DNA of 64,000 nucleotides from an uncultured Alkaliphilus sp. Its GTDB lineage: Bacteria; Bacillota; Clostridia; Peptostreptococcales; Natronincolaceae. Below are positions 36,365 to 44,372 of this stretch, one piece after another. Both the position numbers and the translations under genes were made by a program. The notes beneath the pieces are model-generated. The model was not told the DNA's origin, searched no databases, and was given only the letters and a program-made list of their open reading frames with translations. Position 1 is the stretch's first letter. The number at the start of each line of letters is the position of its first letter. Location of the stretch: contig CALJEQ010000006.1 of assembly GCA_938074565.1 (NCBI GenBank), positions 62,001-126,000 of the forward strand. Direction: 5' to 3'.

Positions 36365-36838
36365 ATGGCTAAAAACATTCTTACTGAAGAAAACTTTCAA
36401 AAGCTTGAAAAAACCATTGAAGCTAATCGTGGGAAAAAGGGAGCATTAATGCCAATATTACATGATGCTCAAAAAATCTTTGGTTGTATTCCTTTGGAAG
36501 TTCAAAAGAAGGTATCTGAAGAATTAAGGGTTCCCCTTAGTGAAATTTATGGAGTAGTTACTTTCTATTCACAATTCACATTGGAACCAAGAGGAGAATT
36601 TGTAATTGGGGTTTGTTTAGGAACTGCTTGTTATGTAAAAAATGCCCAACCAATTATTGATAAAATCCATGAGTTAACAGCAGCACCAGTAGGTGGAACA
36701 TCTGCTGATGGAAAGTTTTCACTAGAGGCTACAAGATGTATTGGTGCCTGTGGTTTAGCGCCAGTATTAACAGTAAATGAAGATGTTTATGGAAGATTAG
36801 TAGTGGCAGATGTACCTGGTATAGTAGCTAAATATTAA
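36365..36838 (+). CDS. hndA: NuoE-like [2Fe-2S] subunit of NADH-linked hydrogenase (copy 1)
   Basis: A 157-residue thioredoxin-fold [2Fe-2S] protein, equivalent to HndA/HydC of multimeric [FeFe] hydrogenases and to NuoE. Cluster cysteines are in GVCLGTACYVKNA and ATRCIGACGLAPVLTVNEDVYG. It passes electrons between the flavoprotein and other clusters of the complex in the cytoplasm. It is first of four genes (36365-40853) and follows GGAGGG. A nearly identical protein at 46063 starts the formate dehydrogenase operon, differing at about ten positions. Confidence 0.94.
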   Translation: MAKNILTEENFQKLEKTIEANRGKKGALMPILHDAQKIFGCIPLEVQKKVSEELRVPLSEIYGVVTFYSQFTLEPRGEFVIGVCLGTACYVKNAQPIIDKIHELTAAPVGGTSADGKFSLEATRCIGACGLAPVLTVNEDVYGRLVVADVPGIVAKY

Positions 36839-36855
36839 TAATAGGGGGCATTGAA

Positions 36856-37224
36856 ATGAAATCTATACAAGAATTAGAAAAAATTCGTCAAGCTGCAATA
36901 GAAAAAGTAAATATTAGAACTGATAGAAAAGGTACTAGAATCGTTGTAGGAATGGCAACTTGTGGTATAACAGCAGGTGCAAGACCCATTTTAATGACTC
37001 TTTTAGAGGAAACTCAAAAGAGAAAATTAGAAGACGTTCTAGTAACACAAACGGGATGTATAGGTATTTGTAGACTAGAACCTATCATAGAAGTATATAA
37101 AGAAGGTGAAGGAAAAACCACCTATGTGGATATGACACCAGAAAAAGCACAAAGAGTTATCGTAGAACACATTGTTAATGGTAAGATAGTTAATGAATAT
37201 ACAATTGGAGCATATGAAAAATAA
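36856..37224 (+). CDS. hndB: HndB-like [2Fe-2S] ferredoxin-fold subunit (copy 1)
   Basis: A 122-residue protein with a thioredoxin-like [2Fe-2S] fold, as HndB of Desulfovibrio fructosovorans NADP-reducing hydrogenase. Cysteines occur in VGMATCGITAGARP and QTGCIGICRLEPIIEV. Small subunits of this type accompany NuoE/NuoF-like proteins in bifurcating hydrogenases. The gene follows hndA-like by 17 bases with AGGGGG as ribosome site, and the flavoprotein gene follows after 23 bases. A paralogue at 46560 differs at about eight positions. Confidence 0.92.
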   Translation: MKSIQELEKIRQAAIEKVNIRTDRKGTRIVVGMATCGITAGARPILMTLLEETQKRKLEDVLVTQTGCIGICRLEPIIEVYKEGEGKTTYVDMTPEKAQRVIVEHIVNGKIVNEYTIGAYEK

Positions 37225-37247
37225 GTCATTGATAAGGGGGTTAAACA

Positions 37248-39038
37248 ATGGAATTATTTAGATCCCACGTGCTGGTATGTGGAGGAACAGGATGTACATC
37301 TTCAGGATGTCAAAAGATTATTGCTAAATTAGATGAACAATTGGAAAAACACCAATTAGAAAAAGAAGTTAAAGTTATTAAAACGGGATGTTTTGGACTT
37401 TGTGAAGCAGGTCCTATCATTGTTACGTATCCAGAAGGAGCCTTCTACAGTAGAGTTGAAGAGAAGGATGTAGAAAGAATTACAGAAGAACATTTATTAA
37501 AAGGTAGAATCGTAACAGATTTATTATATAAAGATGCAATTATAGACGGTCAAATTAAGTCTGTAGATGAAGTAGAATTTTATAAAAGACAACAAAGGGT
37601 AGCTCTAAGAAACTGTGGTGTAATTAATCCAGAGTCATTAGAAGAATATATTGCAATGGATGGTTATAAAGCTTTAGGAATGGTATTAACTGAAATGAAG
37701 CCAGACGATGTTATAGATATTATTAAACGTTCTGGTTTAAGGGGTCGTGGTGGTGGAGGTTTCCCATCAGGACTAAAGTGGGACTTTACAGCTAAAGCTG
37801 AAGGAGACCAGAAATATGTAGCATGTAACGCTGATGAGGGTGATCCAGGTGCATTTATGGATCGTTCTGTATTAGAGGGAGATCCTCATGTAATCGTAGA
37901 AGCAATGGCTATAGCTGGATATGCAGTAGGTGCAGATATGGGTTATGTTTATATTCGTGCAGAGTACCCAATCGCAGTAGAAAGACTTGAAATTGCTATT
38001 GTAGAGGCTAGAAAAGCTGGCTTATTAGGAAAAGACATTTTTGGAACTGGTTTTAACTTTGATATGGAAGTTAGATTAGGAGCAGGAGCCTTCGTATGTG
38101 GAGAAGAAACAGCTCTTATTAACTCGATAGAAGGTAAGCGTGGTATGCCAAGACCAAGACCACCATTCCCAGCGGTTAAAGGTATTTGGAATAAGCCAAC
38201 CCTATTAAATAACGTAGAAACCTATGCTAATGTACCACAAATCATCTTAAACGGTGCAGACTGGTTTGCAGGTATAGGAACAGAAAAATCTAAAGGAACA
38301 AAAGTATTCGCTTTAGGTGGAAAAGTTAATAATACTGGATTAGTTGAAATTCCAATGGGAACTACACTAAAAGAAGTAATTTATGATATAGGTGGAGGTA
38401 TTCCAAACGGTAAAGCCTTTAAAGCAGTACAAACAGGAGGACCGTCTGGTGGATGTATACCAGCCGATCACTTAGATACACCAATTGACTACGATAACTT
38501 AATCGCTTTAGGCTCAATGATGGGTTCTGGTGGTATGATTGTTATGGATGAAGAAAACTGTATGGTGGATATTGCAAGATTCTTCTTAGACTTCACAGTA
38601 GAGGAATCATGTGGTAAATGTCCTCCATGTAGAATCGGAACTAAACGTATGTTAGAAATTTTAGATAGAATTACTGAAGGTAAAGGTGAAGTGGAAGATA
38701 TAGCAAAACTTGAAAAGTTAGCAGAAAATATTAAAACTGCTTCTTTATGTGGGTTAGGTCAAACAGCACCAAATCCAGTTTTATCAACACTGCACTATTT
38801 CAGACATGAATATGAAGCCCATATTTTAGAAAAAAGATGTCCAGCTGGGGTATGTCAATCTCTGTTAAGTATTGTTATTGATGAAACCTGTAAAGGATGC
38901 GGTATTTGTAAAAAGGCTTGTCCAGTTGATGCTATTGTTGGAGAAAAGAAATTACTTCACGAAATTGACCAAGATAAATGTATTAAGTGTGGCGTTTGTA
39001 TCGATAAATGTCCATTTAAATCCATTGTTAAGAAATAG
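37248..39038 (+). CDS. hndC: NuoF-like NADH/FMN flavoprotein subunit (copy 1)
   Basis: A 596-residue flavoprotein, HndC/HydB type, that oxidises or reduces NAD(P) on FMN. In order: N-terminal [2Fe-2S] thioredoxin-like domain (CGGTGCTSSGC, TGCFGLCEAGP), Nuo51 FMN/NADH domain (GLRGRGGGGFPSGLKW, GDPGAFMDRSVLEGDPH, GAFVCGEETALINSIEGKRG), an SLBB segment, the [4Fe-4S] site (SCGKCPPCRIGTKRMLE), and two C-terminal ferredoxin clusters (CKGCGICKKACP, CIKCGVCIDKCP). In bifurcating enzymes NADH and reduced ferredoxin are used together. The first 440 residues are almost identical to the copy at 46961; the C-terminal ferredoxin part is clearly different. Confidence 0.95.
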   Translation: MELFRSHVLVCGGTGCTSSGCQKIIAKLDEQLEKHQLEKEVKVIKTGCFGLCEAGPIIVTYPEGAFYSRVEEKDVERITEEHLLKGRIVTDLLYKDAIIDGQIKSVDEVEFYKRQQRVALRNCGVINPESLEEYIAMDGYKALGMVLTEMKPDDVIDIIKRSGLRGRGGGGFPSGLKWDFTAKAEGDQKYVACNADEGDPGAFMDRSVLEGDPHVIVEAMAIAGYAVGADMGYVYIRAEYPIAVERLEIAIVEARKAGLLGKDIFGTGFNFDMEVRLGAGAFVCGEETALINSIEGKRGMPRPRPPFPAVKGIWNKPTLLNNVETYANVPQIILNGADWFAGIGTEKSKGTKVFALGGKVNNTGLVEIPMGTTLKEVIYDIGGGIPNGKAFKAVQTGGPSGGCIPADHLDTPIDYDNLIALGSMMGSGGMIVMDEENCMVDIARFFLDFTVEESCGKCPPCRIGTKRMLEILDRITEGKGEVEDIAKLEKLAENIKTASLCGLGQTAPNPVLSTLHYFRHEYEAHILEKRCPAGVCQSLLSIVIDETCKGCGICKKACPVDAIVGEKKLLHEIDQDKCIKCGVCIDKCPFKSIVKK

Positions 39039-39077
39039 ATTACAAGTTTCACTTTATAATTGAAAGGAGTGTTCTAG

Positions 39078-40853
39078 TTGGAAAAAGTTACTTTAACCAT
39101 AGATAATATACAAGTTGAAGTGCCAAAAGGGCATACGGTTTTACAAGCAGCTAAAGTTGCTGGTGTAGATATTCCTAGTCTATGCTACTTAAAGGATATT
39201 AATGAAATAGGAGCCTGTAGAGTTTGTTTAGTAGAAGTTGAGGGTAGTAGAGGTCTTCAAGCTTCTTGTGTATTCCCTGTTACAGAAGGTATGGTGATTA
39301 AAACCAATACTAAAAAATTAAGGGAATCAAGAAAGGCAACAGTAGAATTAATTCTTTCTAATCACAATAGAGAATGTTTAACATGTTCTAGAAATAAAAA
39401 CTGTGAGCTTCAAAGTTTAGCAGAAGAATTAAATATTACTGAAATTCCATTTGAAGGTGCAAAAACAGAGGAAACAATTGATTCATTATCACCTTCAATT
39501 GTAAGGGACTCAAGTAAATGTATCCTTTGTGGAAGATGTGTTAACGTATGTAAAAATCAACAAGAAATTGGTATTTTAGACTTTACAAATAGAGGGTTTG
39601 AAACTCAAGTATCTCCTGCTTTTAACATGAGTATGGAAGATGCACCATGTATCTACTGTGGACAATGTATTGTAGCATGTCCAGTGGCTGCACTAAAGGA
39701 AAAAGAAGATATTGAAAGAGTATGGGATGCTATAGAAGATCCAAATGTACACGTGGTTGTACAAACTGCTCCTGCTGTAAGAGCAGCTTTAGGAGAAGAG
39801 TTTGGTTTACCAATCGGAACCCGTGTTACAGGTAAGATGGTGGCTTCATTAAAGAGATTAGGATTCGATAAAGTATTTGATACAAATTATGCAGCTGACT
39901 TAACAATTATGGAAGAAGGACATGAATTATTACACCGTATTCAAAATAATGGTACGTTACCAATGATTACATCTTGTTCTCCAGGTTGGATTAGATACTG
40001 TGAGTTTAACTACCCAGAGTTTATTCCAAACTTATCTTCTTGTAAGTCTCCTCACCAAATGATGGGAGCTATTATTAAGAGTTATTATGCTGAAAAGAAC
40101 AACATTGATCCTAAAAATATATTTGTTGTTTCAATTATGCCTTGTACTTCTAAAAAATCTGAATCTGCTCGTCCGGAAATGGCTGTTAATGGATTACGTG
40201 ATGTTGATGCAGTATTAACAACAAGAGAACTGGCAAAAATGATTAAACAAGCAAGGGTAGATTTCTTAAAGTTAGAAGATGCAGACTTTGATCCAGCATT
40301 GGGTATGTATACTGGTGCAGGTGTTATCTTTGGAGCTACTGGTGGGGTAATGGAAGCAGCTTTAAGAACAGTGGCAGATGTTTTAGAAGGTAAAGATTTA
40401 GAGGAATTTGAGTATACTAGTGTAAGAGGTGTAGAAGGAATTAAAGAAGCCGAAGTTACATTAGGTGGAACAACTGTTAAAGTGGCAGTTGTACATGGTA
40501 CAGCTATGGCAGGTAAGGCATTAGAAATGGTTAAAAATGGAGAAAAAGAATATCACTTCATTGAGATAATGGGATGTAGTGGTGGTTGTGTTGCTGGTGG
40601 TGGTCAACCTCATGTTTCTGCTAAAGCAAGAATGGAATGCGACATTAGAACTGAAAGAGCTAAGGCATTATATGAGGAAGATACTAAAATGGAATACAGA
40701 AAATCCCATACTAATCCTCTTATTAAGGAACTATATGAAAACTATTTAGGTAAACCTAATGGACACAAAGCCCATGAATTACTTCATACCCATTATGGAG
40801 CTAAAGAGCAATATCCAATAAATAAAGAAAAATCAGATGTTGTAGAAGATTAA
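39078..40853 (+). CDS. hndD: [FeFe] hydrogenase catalytic subunit, NADH-linked group A
   Basis: H2-producing or -oxidising subunit, 591 residues. N-terminal [2Fe-2S] domain, His-Cys [4Fe-4S] site (SNHNRECLTCSRNKNCELQ), two ferredoxin clusters (CILCGRCVNVC, CIYCGQCIVACP), then the H-domain. H-cluster loops: L1 TSCSPGW (C300), L2 MPCTSKKSE (C356), L3 MGCSGGCVAGGGQP (C500, C504), and a C-terminal small-subunit-like tail. L1 has serine where CpI-type enzymes have a second cysteine. The start is TTG 39078 behind AAAGGAGTG. It ends the hndABCD-like operon; the maturases are encoded just downstream. With NuoE/F partners it likely takes electrons from NADH and ferredoxin. Confidence 0.95.
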   Translation: MEKVTLTIDNIQVEVPKGHTVLQAAKVAGVDIPSLCYLKDINEIGACRVCLVEVEGSRGLQASCVFPVTEGMVIKTNTKKLRESRKATVELILSNHNRECLTCSRNKNCELQSLAEELNITEIPFEGAKTEETIDSLSPSIVRDSSKCILCGRCVNVCKNQQEIGILDFTNRGFETQVSPAFNMSMEDAPCIYCGQCIVACPVAALKEKEDIERVWDAIEDPNVHVVVQTAPAVRAALGEEFGLPIGTRVTGKMVASLKRLGFDKVFDTNYAADLTIMEEGHELLHRIQNNGTLPMITSCSPGWIRYCEFNYPEFIPNLSSCKSPHQMMGAIIKSYYAEKNNIDPKNIFVVSIMPCTSKKSESARPEMAVNGLRDVDAVLTTRELAKMIKQARVDFLKLEDADFDPALGMYTGAGVIFGATGGVMEAALRTVADVLEGKDLEEFEYTSVRGVEGIKEAEVTLGGTTVKVAVVHGTAMAGKALEMVKNGEKEYHFIEIMGCSGGCVAGGGQPHVSAKARMECDIRTERAKALYEEDTKMEYRKSHTNPLIKELYENYLGKPNGHKAHELLHTHYGAKEQYPINKEKSDVVED

Positions 40854-40865
40854 TAATATAAAATA

Positions 40866-40894
40866 TTGAAAAACAGTATAATATAGAGTATAAA
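40866..40894 (+). promoter_or_regulatory. candidate promoter of the small RNA
   Basis: TTGAAA (40866-40871) and TATAAA (40889-40894) are 17 bases apart, just after the hydrogenase stop codon, and would start a transcript near 40901. Confidence 0.45.
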
Positions 40895-40900
40895 AAAATC

Positions 40901-41036
40901 TGACCAATGGTTGTTTCCATTGGAAGGAGAAAATAGTTCATACACTGATTGCGAGGATAATTTCTAAGCAAAAGGTAAGAAGGTTTAATAATATTGTACA
41001 GAAAACTTTCCTAATCCTTTAGGAAAGTTTTTTTTG
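40901..41036 (+). ncRNA. candidate small RNA between hydrogenase and maturase genes
   Basis: About 136 bases with a promoter-like sequence upstream and a strong terminator at the end (AAACTTTCCTAA from 41003 with TTTAGGAAAGTTT to 41030, then Ts). Near the 5' end CCAATGG (40904-40910) and CCATTGG (40917-40923) form a tight hairpin around TTGTTT. The middle is purine-rich with no coding frame and no match that I can make to known riboswitch cores. It may instead be the 3' end of the hydrogenase mRNA, since no other terminator follows that gene. Confidence 0.5.
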
Positions 41037-41071
41037 TACTTATTAAAGATTTAGAAAAATCCATAATAAGT

Positions 41072-41255
41072 GAGGAAATTGCATAATTGATTTTGAATTT
41101 ATATTAATGCAAAAAGAAACCTTCCCTGCTTAGTGTTCAATGATTAATTGTATAAAATGTATAAGGAAATTAGTCATCTCATAATGCGCGAATCAGGTTT
41201 CAATTTTGCATAAATCGAATATAAATTCTTTATTATGATATTATGCAATTTCCTC
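41072..41255. mobile_element. MITE-like element with terminal inverted repeats
   Basis: A 184-base non-coding element. The ends GAGGAAATTGCATAAT (41072-41087) and ATTATGCAATTTCCTC (41240-41255) are perfect 16-base inverted repeats. The similarity continues imperfectly inward for another 35-40 bases (for example GAATTTATATTAATGCAAAA against TTTTGCAT with AATATAAATTC). Both sides are flanked by AAGT (41068-41071 and 41256-41259), a likely 4-bp target duplication. It has no transposase. The remaining part of the 41037-41390 gap holds only the leader of the next operon. Confidence 0.75.
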
Positions 41256-41335
41256 AAGTAATAACTTAAGGGGTTGAAGAGAAATTATAATAGAGATTAT
41301 AGCGTTTTCTAAATCTTTAGAATAAGTGTTTATGG

Positions 41336-41341
41336 TATAAC
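41336..41341 (+). promoter_or_regulatory. candidate -10 of the maturase operon
   Basis: TATAAC preceded by TGG gives an extended -10. The 13 bases TGTTTATGGTATA (41327-41339) recur exactly at 36172-36184 in the hydrogenase operon promoter. No clear -35 was found. Confidence 0.4.
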
Positions 41342-41390
41342 TATATGAATAAGGGTATTTTAATATATACCAAGAAATGAGGGAAAGTAA

Positions 41391-41636
41391 ATGGAAAAGC
41401 GTATTGGTGTTGTGGCAATTCTTGTAGAAGATAAAAAAAATATTGATGACGTTAATAAGTTATTAAGTTGTTATGGAGATAGTATTGTTGGTAGAATGGG
41501 AATTCCATATAAAGAAAAACAATGTAATATTATATCTTTAATTGTAGATGGTACTACCGATGAAATTGGAAGCTTAACAGGAAAACTGGGAAGGTTAGAG
41601 GGAGTCACTGTAAAAAGTGCATTAACTAAAAAATAA
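41391..41636 (+). CDS. TM1266-type iron-only hydrogenase system regulator
   Basis: An 81-residue protein of the family annotated as iron-only hydrogenase system putative regulator (TM1266 in Thermotoga). It has an ACT-like ferredoxin fold pattern: KRIGVVAILVEDKKNIDDVNKLLSCYGDSIVGRMGIP, then CNIISLIVDGTTDEIGSLTGKLGRLEGVTVKSAL. The family is similar to the C-terminal domain of NikR, without a DNA-binding part, so how it would regulate is unknown. It leads the maturase operon here, 27 bases before hydG, which fits the usual location. Confidence 0.9.
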   Translation: MEKRIGVVAILVEDKKNIDDVNKLLSCYGDSIVGRMGIPYKEKQCNIISLIVDGTTDEIGSLTGKLGRLEGVTVKSALTKK

Positions 41637-41663
41637 GCTACAGCAACCTAAGGAGGAGAAAAT

Positions 41664-43037
41664 ATGAATACCCATCAAATCGTTAACGAGGAGCAAATAC
41701 TACAATTAATTAATAAAGGCAAAACAACCACAAAGGAAGAAATTATAGAAATAATTGAAAAAGCAAAGGATTGTCATGGACTAACATTAGAAGAAGCGGC
41801 ATCGTTATTAACCATAAAAGATGACGAAACAATGGGTATATTACTAGATACAGCTAAGTTTGTTAAGGATGTTATCTATGGCAAACGAGTTGTGATTTTT
41901 ACACCCCTATATACCAGTAATGAGTGTACTAATAACTGTCTATACTGTGGGTTTAGAGTTGCAAACAAACACCTCCATCGGAAGACTTTAAATAAAGAGG
42001 AAATTGTTAATGAAGCAAAGGCGATAGAAAAACAAGGTCATAAAAGACTTCTATTGGTTTGTGGTGAAGATACAAAAAAAACCCATATTAAACATATTAC
42101 CGATGCTTTAGAAGCTATTTATCAAGAAACTGGAATTAGAAGAATTAATGTTAATGCTGCACCTATGGAGGTTGAAGACTTTAAAAAGCTTAAAGCTGTA
42201 GGTATTGGAACTTATCAAATTTTTCAAGAAACCTATCATAGGGAAACATATAAAAAAATGCATCCATCGGGATCTAAAAGCGACTATGATTATAGATTAA
42301 CAGCTATTGAAAGGGCATTGGAAGCTGGGGTAGATGATTTTGGAATAGGTGCATTATTAGGTCTTTATGATTACCAATTTGATGTACTGGCTACTCTAAT
42401 GCATTCTCAATATATGGATAATAAATATGGTGTTGGGCCCCATACTATATCCGTACCACGACTAAGACCAGCTTTAGATTCAGCTTTAGAAGAAGTACCA
42501 CATCAAGTATCGGATCAAGATTTTAAAAAGATTGTTGCTGTATATCGTCTAACCCTGCCCTATACTGGCATTATATTGTCTACAAGAGAATCGGAAGCGT
42601 TGAGGGATGAATTGTTAAGTTTAGGCGTATCACAAATGTCAGCAGGATCTAAAACTAATCCAGGTGGTTATGAAAAAGATGATAGAGAAGCTACACAGTT
42701 TGAAACCAGTGATGAAAGAAGTTTAGGTGAAGTATTACAGGTAATCTGTCAACAGGGCTATCTACCAAGCTTTTGTACGGCCTGCTATCGAGCAAATCGT
42801 ACTGGTGAAGCTTTTATGAATTTAGCAAAAGAAGCAGAAATCCATGAATTTTGTCAATCTAATGCTATATTAACTTTTAAAGAACATCTTTTAGACTACG
42901 GGTCTGAAGAAACTATAGAAAAAGGTAATGTTTTGATAGAAAAGGCATTGAAAGAAATAGATAATGAACGGGTTTATCAAATGACATTAAATAAATTAAA
43001 AGAAATTGAAAAAGGTAAACGGGATCTTTTCTTTTAA
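41664..43037 (+). CDS. hydG: [FeFe] hydrogenase maturase HydG (radical SAM)
   Basis: HydG splits tyrosine into CO, CN- and p-cresol and builds an Fe(CO)2CN-cysteine synthon for the H-cluster. The 457-residue protein has the radical-SAM triad in NECTNNCLYCGF, a TIM-barrel core and the C-terminal auxiliary cluster motif FCTACYRANRTGEAFM, which separates HydG from ThiH. YQIFQETYHRETYKKMHPSG is also typical. It follows AAGGAGGAG. It is second in the operon TM1266-hydG-hydE-hydF, placed between the hydrogenase and the second operon; it serves the hndD-like hydrogenase. Confidence 0.95.
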   Translation: MNTHQIVNEEQILQLINKGKTTTKEEIIEIIEKAKDCHGLTLEEAASLLTIKDDETMGILLDTAKFVKDVIYGKRVVIFTPLYTSNECTNNCLYCGFRVANKHLHRKTLNKEEIVNEAKAIEKQGHKRLLLVCGEDTKKTHIKHITDALEAIYQETGIRRINVNAAPMEVEDFKKLKAVGIGTYQIFQETYHRETYKKMHPSGSKSDYDYRLTAIERALEAGVDDFGIGALLGLYDYQFDVLATLMHSQYMDNKYGVGPHTISVPRLRPALDSALEEVPHQVSDQDFKKIVAVYRLTLPYTGIILSTRESEALRDELLSLGVSQMSAGSKTNPGGYEKDDREATQFETSDERSLGEVLQVICQQGYLPSFCTACYRANRTGEAFMNLAKEAEIHEFCQSNAILTFKEHLLDYGSEETIEKGNVLIEKALKEIDNERVYQMTLNKLKEIEKGKRDLFF

Positions 43038-43064
43038 AGATGCAATTAGATGGAGGCGATATTT

Positions 43065-44369
43065 ATGAACAATATTCAGCAATATATTATTATCTGTTAT
43101 TCCACCAGTCAAATGCTTAGAGTAGATAGCTTATTAAAGGCTTTAGATGTTACTACAGATTTGATTCCCACCCCCAGTGAATATGGGTCAATTTGTAGTA
43201 CAGCTATAGCCATATCAAAAGAGGATAAGGAAAAGGCAGAAAAAATCCTTCAAGAGGGAAATTTTGCAATTAAAGGGATTTATCCCCACAAAATTAGAAA
43301 GTTAGCGGGTTTAATGGAAAGCTTAAAACATAATGTTATTTCTGAACCCTTCAAAGCTATAATTAAAAAAGTAGAGGTGGGGGAGACCTTAACAAAGGAA
43401 GAAATCACTTTCCTACTAAAAATAGAAGGAGAGGCAGAATTAAAAGTATTGTTTGAAACCGCTGATCGTATGAGGAAGGAAATTGTGGGGGATGTGGTGG
43501 AGGTACGGGCAGCCATCGAGTTTTCCAATTACTGTGATAAAAGTTGTCATTACTGTGGAATTAGAAAAGGTTGTACCGTTCCACAACGTTACCGTATGAC
43601 AGAGGATGAAATTATGGAAGCAGTCCACGAACTACATGATGTGGGTATAAAGACAGTTGTGTTGCAGTCGGGGGAAGATGAATTTTATACTGTTGAAGAA
43701 CTTACTAAATTGATAAAACGAATTAAACAAGAAACAAAAATGGGAATTACCCTAAGTGTTGGGGAAAGAAGTTATGAAGAATATGAAGCGTTAAAGAAAG
43801 CTGGAGCTAATAATTATCTTTTGAAAATAGAAACTACAAATCCAGAAATATTTCAGTTTATTCACCCAGATGATGATTTTGAAGTAAGAAAACAGTGTGC
43901 TCAATGGTTAAAAGAACTGGGTTATGTCAATGCATCTGGAAATATGATTGGATTACCTGGTCAAAGACCAGAAGACATAGCAGAGGATATACTATATTTT
44001 AAAAAGATGGGCATTCATATGATTGGTATTGGTCCTTTTATACCTGCTGATGGAACCCCATTTGAAAAATATCCTCAAGGTAGTGTTGAAATGACTTTAA
44101 AGGCAGTGGCAGTTACAAGACTAGTTTGTAAAAATGTTTATATACCTGCCACAACAGCATTGGCATCAATCGATGAAGATGGACAAAGGAAAGCACTACA
44201 GGCAGGAGCAAATAGTTTAATGTTAATTTCTACACCTCCTAAATATAGAATTAATTACCAAATATATAGTGGTAAAAATATGATCGATTTAGATTCAGCA
44301 ATACAAGCTATTAAAGATGCAGGTAGAAAACTACCTAAATATTTAAAGATACTTCCAGAGGAGGAATAG
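43065..44369 (+). CDS. hydE: DUF3343 - HydE fusion, [FeFe] hydrogenase maturase
   Basis: HydE is a radical SAM enzyme that converts the HydG product on the way to the H-cluster. The C-terminal 350 residues are a standard HydE: YCDKSCHYCGIRKGC (C157, C161, C164), LQSGEDEFYT, SGNMIGLPGQRPEDIAEDI and IPADGTPFEKYP. Residues about 3-78 are an added DUF3343 domain (YIIICYSTSQMLRVDSLLKA, LIPTPSEYGSICSTAIAI), a family proposed as sulfur/selenium carriers. Normal HydE has about 350 residues, this one 434. ATG 43065 is chosen since GGAGGCGAT lies directly upstream; ATG 43050 overlaps that site. hydF follows after 3 bases. Confidence 0.92.
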   Translation: MNNIQQYIIICYSTSQMLRVDSLLKALDVTTDLIPTPSEYGSICSTAIAISKEDKEKAEKILQEGNFAIKGIYPHKIRKLAGLMESLKHNVISEPFKAIIKKVEVGETLTKEEITFLLKIEGEAELKVLFETADRMRKEIVGDVVEVRAAIEFSNYCDKSCHYCGIRKGCTVPQRYRMTEDEIMEAVHELHDVGIKTVVLQSGEDEFYTVEELTKLIKRIKQETKMGITLSVGERSYEEYEALKKAGANNYLLKIETTNPEIFQFIHPDDDFEVRKQCAQWLKELGYVNASGNMIGLPGQRPEDIAEDILYFKKMGIHMIGIGPFIPADGTPFEKYPQGSVEMTLKAVAVTRLVCKNVYIPATTALASIDEDGQRKALQAGANSLMLISTPPKYRINYQIYSGKNMIDLDSAIQAIKDAGRKLPKYLKILPEEE

Positions 44370-44372
44370 AAG

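Noticed and set aside
40901..41036. Known riboswitch before the maturase operon
   Set aside because: No conserved core of TPP, FMN, SAM, cobalamin, glycine, c-di-GMP, ZTP, fluoride or Moco type is visible, and more than 350 bases including a transposon-like element lie between it and the next gene.
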